From: CAZADH01 sp964483805
GTDB taxonomy: Bacteria > Muiribacteriota > Ozemobacteria > Ozemobacterales > Ozemobacteraceae
Length of the DNA stretch: 35,069 nt
Reading direction: 5' to 3'
Assembly (NCBI GenBank): GCA_964483805.1
Contig: CAZADH010000023.1
Coordinates: 1 to 35,069 of the forward strand
A program made the translations under genes and the position numbers. Below are positions 34,093-35,069 of this stretch, in pieces. The notes under the pieces were generated by a model that had not been told where the DNA came from, did no database searches, and saw only the letters and a list, made by a program, of their open reading frames with translations. The first letter of the stretch is position 1. Every line of letters starts with the position of its first letter.

Positions 34093-34512
34093 ATGGATAA
34101 CAATACATCGTCCATACATATTCTCGTCGCCGAAGACCATCCGGTCAATCAGCGTCTGCTCGTGCGGATTCTCGAACGCCGCGGCATGACCGTCGACGTG
34201 GTCGCCGACGGCGCCGCCGCCCTGGCGGCATGGGAACGCAACCGCTACGACCTGATCCTCATGGATGTCATGATGCCGGTTCTCGACGGCATCGCAGCCA
34301 CTCGGGCCATCCGCCTTGCCGAAGCCAGACGACCGACCCAACCCGAGGCACCCGTGCGCAGGGTCCCGATAATCGGGCTGACGGCGCTCGACAACGACAC
34401 GGTCTGCACCGCCTGGCGCGAAGCCGACATGGACGGCTGCCTGCAGAAACCGATTGCCCCCGACACCCTGTTGAACCTGATCGGTCGCCTGGTCACACCG
34501 CCGCCACGCTGA
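34093..34512 (+). CDS. Single-domain response regulator
   Basis: A 139-residue CheY-like receiver domain with no output domain. The acidic pair E14-D15 (LVAEDHPVN), phospho-acceptor D58 (LILMDVMMPVLDG), T97 (IIGLTALD) and K119 (LQKPI) are all present. The A-E-D-H-P-V-N and M-D-V-M-M-P forms resemble receiver domains found in hybrid sensor kinases, so it may act in a phosphorelay. No histidine kinase is in the window. The ribosome site is weak (AAGG close to the ATG); it is probably co-transcribed with the M42 peptidase gene. Confidence 0.88.
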   Translation: MDNNTSSIHILVAEDHPVNQRLLVRILERRGMTVDVVADGAAALAAWERNRYDLILMDVMMPVLDGIAATRAIRLAEARRPTQPEAPVRRVPIIGLTALDNDTVCTAWREADMDGCLQKPIAPDTLLNLIGRLVTPPPR

Positions 34513-34582
34513 GCCACGAGGCCCCGGCATTGCCCACCGGGATATCGGGTAGGAGGCGGGGTTGCCCCCGCCGTCCTCCCAC

Positions 34583-34616
34583 ACCACCGGACGTACGGTT
34601 CCGTATCCGGCGGTTC
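34583..34616 (-). ncRNA. Group II intron domain V
   Basis: The 34-base minus-strand segment folds as expected: nine pairs between ACCGCCGGA and TCCGGTGGT with one G-U pair, a 2-base CG bulge on the 3' side, a 4-bp upper stem (TACG/CGTA) and a GAAC tetraloop. The CGC triad in the lower stem would be the catalytic site. Confidence 0.75.
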
Positions 34617-35069
34617 ATGACCGACACTGAAATCGTCGGATCGAATCGAGCAGTGACACGAGACCAAGGCGATCAAAGAAGCGCTTCGGGTAGGCTTCGT
34701 TCATGTGGCTGGCACCGGCGTTCCACCAAGGTCCACGACCGTTGGTGGCCGATATCCACGCCCGTTCTTCAGTCAATCCTCGTTTCATCAGTGCTTTTGC
34801 TCTGGCATATGGGCGTTTGAGTTGCCGCCAGATCGTGGTGCGTAGGCGGCGCCGGATCCAGGCATCGACGTCTTCGAACACCTGACGCGTCCCTGCCAAC
34901 GAGAAGTAGTTACCCCAACCGCGTAGAATCGGATTGAGATCATCCGTGATCCATCGGCCGAGGTTCCGCCCCCGGCCCGCCCGACACTCCATGCGGATTC
35001 TCTGTTTGAGGAGAGCCACGCTCTGCGGGGCCGCCTTCAAGCGAGGCTCCTTGTGCACAGTCATCGAGT
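34615..35069 (-). CDS. Group II intron reverse transcriptase/maturase (C-terminal part)
   Basis: The frame is open to the window edge and only the last 150 or so residues are visible. They comprise the end of the thumb and the maturase (GIIM) domain: LNPILRGWGNYFSLAGTRQ, FEDVDAWIRRRLR, WRQLKRPYARAKAL, and the highly conserved GRGPWWNAGASHMN then KRFFDRLGLVSLLD. These are typical of bacterial intron-encoded maturases, which aid splicing and retrohoming. The stop overlaps the first bases of domain V. Confidence 0.9.
   Translation of the reverse strand, partial: SMTVHKEPRLKAAPQSVALLKQRIRMECRAGRGRNLGRWITDDLNPILRGWGNYFSLAGTRQVFEDVDAWIRRRLRTTIWRQLKRPYARAKALMKRGLTEERAWISATNGRGPWWNAGASHMNEAYPKRFFDRLGLVSLLDSIRRFQCRS

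Larger units (their letters stand above)
34544..35069 (-). mobile_element. Group II intron, 3' part
   Basis: The maturase gene on the minus strand is followed by a foldable domain V (34583-34616) and a domain VI-like hairpin (GGCGGGG-GCAA-CCCCGCC), ending with CCTACCCGAT, a usual bacterial group II intron 3' end. The 5' part lies beyond the window. It is inserted 31 bases after the response regulator stop, antisense to it. Confidence 0.85.

Noticed and set aside
32857..34587. 576-codon minus-strand open frame
   Set aside because: Opposite the M42 peptidase and response regulator, both with all active-site residues.

Overview
The window is GC-rich bacterial DNA. Two runs of exactly ten Ns show that it is a scaffolded draft, probably a metagenome-assembled genome. 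Most genes have good Shine-Dalgarno sites, and several promoters carry a TGn extended -10 box. The gene set is that of an anaerobic or facultative amino-acid fermenter with a large, variable cell surface: ferredoxin-linked branched-chain 2-oxoacid oxidation, tryptophanase, M20 and M42 peptidases, thiolase/SDR acyl-CoA chemistry, corrinoid adenosylation, giant Ig-like surface proteins, lipoproteins and a Tlc-like nucleotide transporter. I cannot assign a phylum from sequence alone.

Layout. Positions 1-2022 hold the 3' part of a fibronectin-III-like surface protein, followed by a strong terminator. Positions 2150-4650 are an island of small toxin-antitoxin-type genes: a DUF4160/DUF2442 pair, a truncated and an intact HicB, a small antitoxin-like gene overlapping a relic, and a nucleotidyltransferase with its small partner. 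Positions 4761-12561 are one long plus-strand operon of eleven genes: cobO, a possible carbohydrate-binding protein, an isochorismatase-like protein, a P-loop ATPase, a complete delta-alpha-beta-gamma 2-oxoacid:ferredoxin oxidoreductase, an M20 peptidase, a second gamma subunit, and rsfS. Positions 22438 down to 12620 are a minus-strand operon: a pseudopilin-like protein, a membrane protein and an 8.5-kb giant secreted protein with tandem repeats carrying calcium-type loops.

From 22646 come rsmE, a convergent zinc-ribbon/membrane protein, an SDR-thiolase operon behind a palindromic operator candidate, a Tlc-like transporter, and tryptophanase on the minus strand. Positions 30056-32394 hold two paralogous lipoproteins; the first contains an in-frame (GCAA)11 tract that should make it phase-variable. 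An M42 peptidase, a single-domain response regulator and the 3' end of a group II intron with its maturase close the window.

How it fits together: peptidases and tryptophanase supply amino acids and 2-oxoacids, the Vor-type complex makes acyl-CoA and reduced ferredoxin, and SDR plus thiolase handle 3-hydroxyacyl/3-ketoacyl-CoA. The most unexpected signals are an 11-bp palindrome, ATAC-N3-GTAT, with eight exact copies in this GC-rich window in both coding and intergenic DNA, and the tetranucleotide phase-variation tract. Both N gaps look like false joins and can be repaired by reading the protein families.
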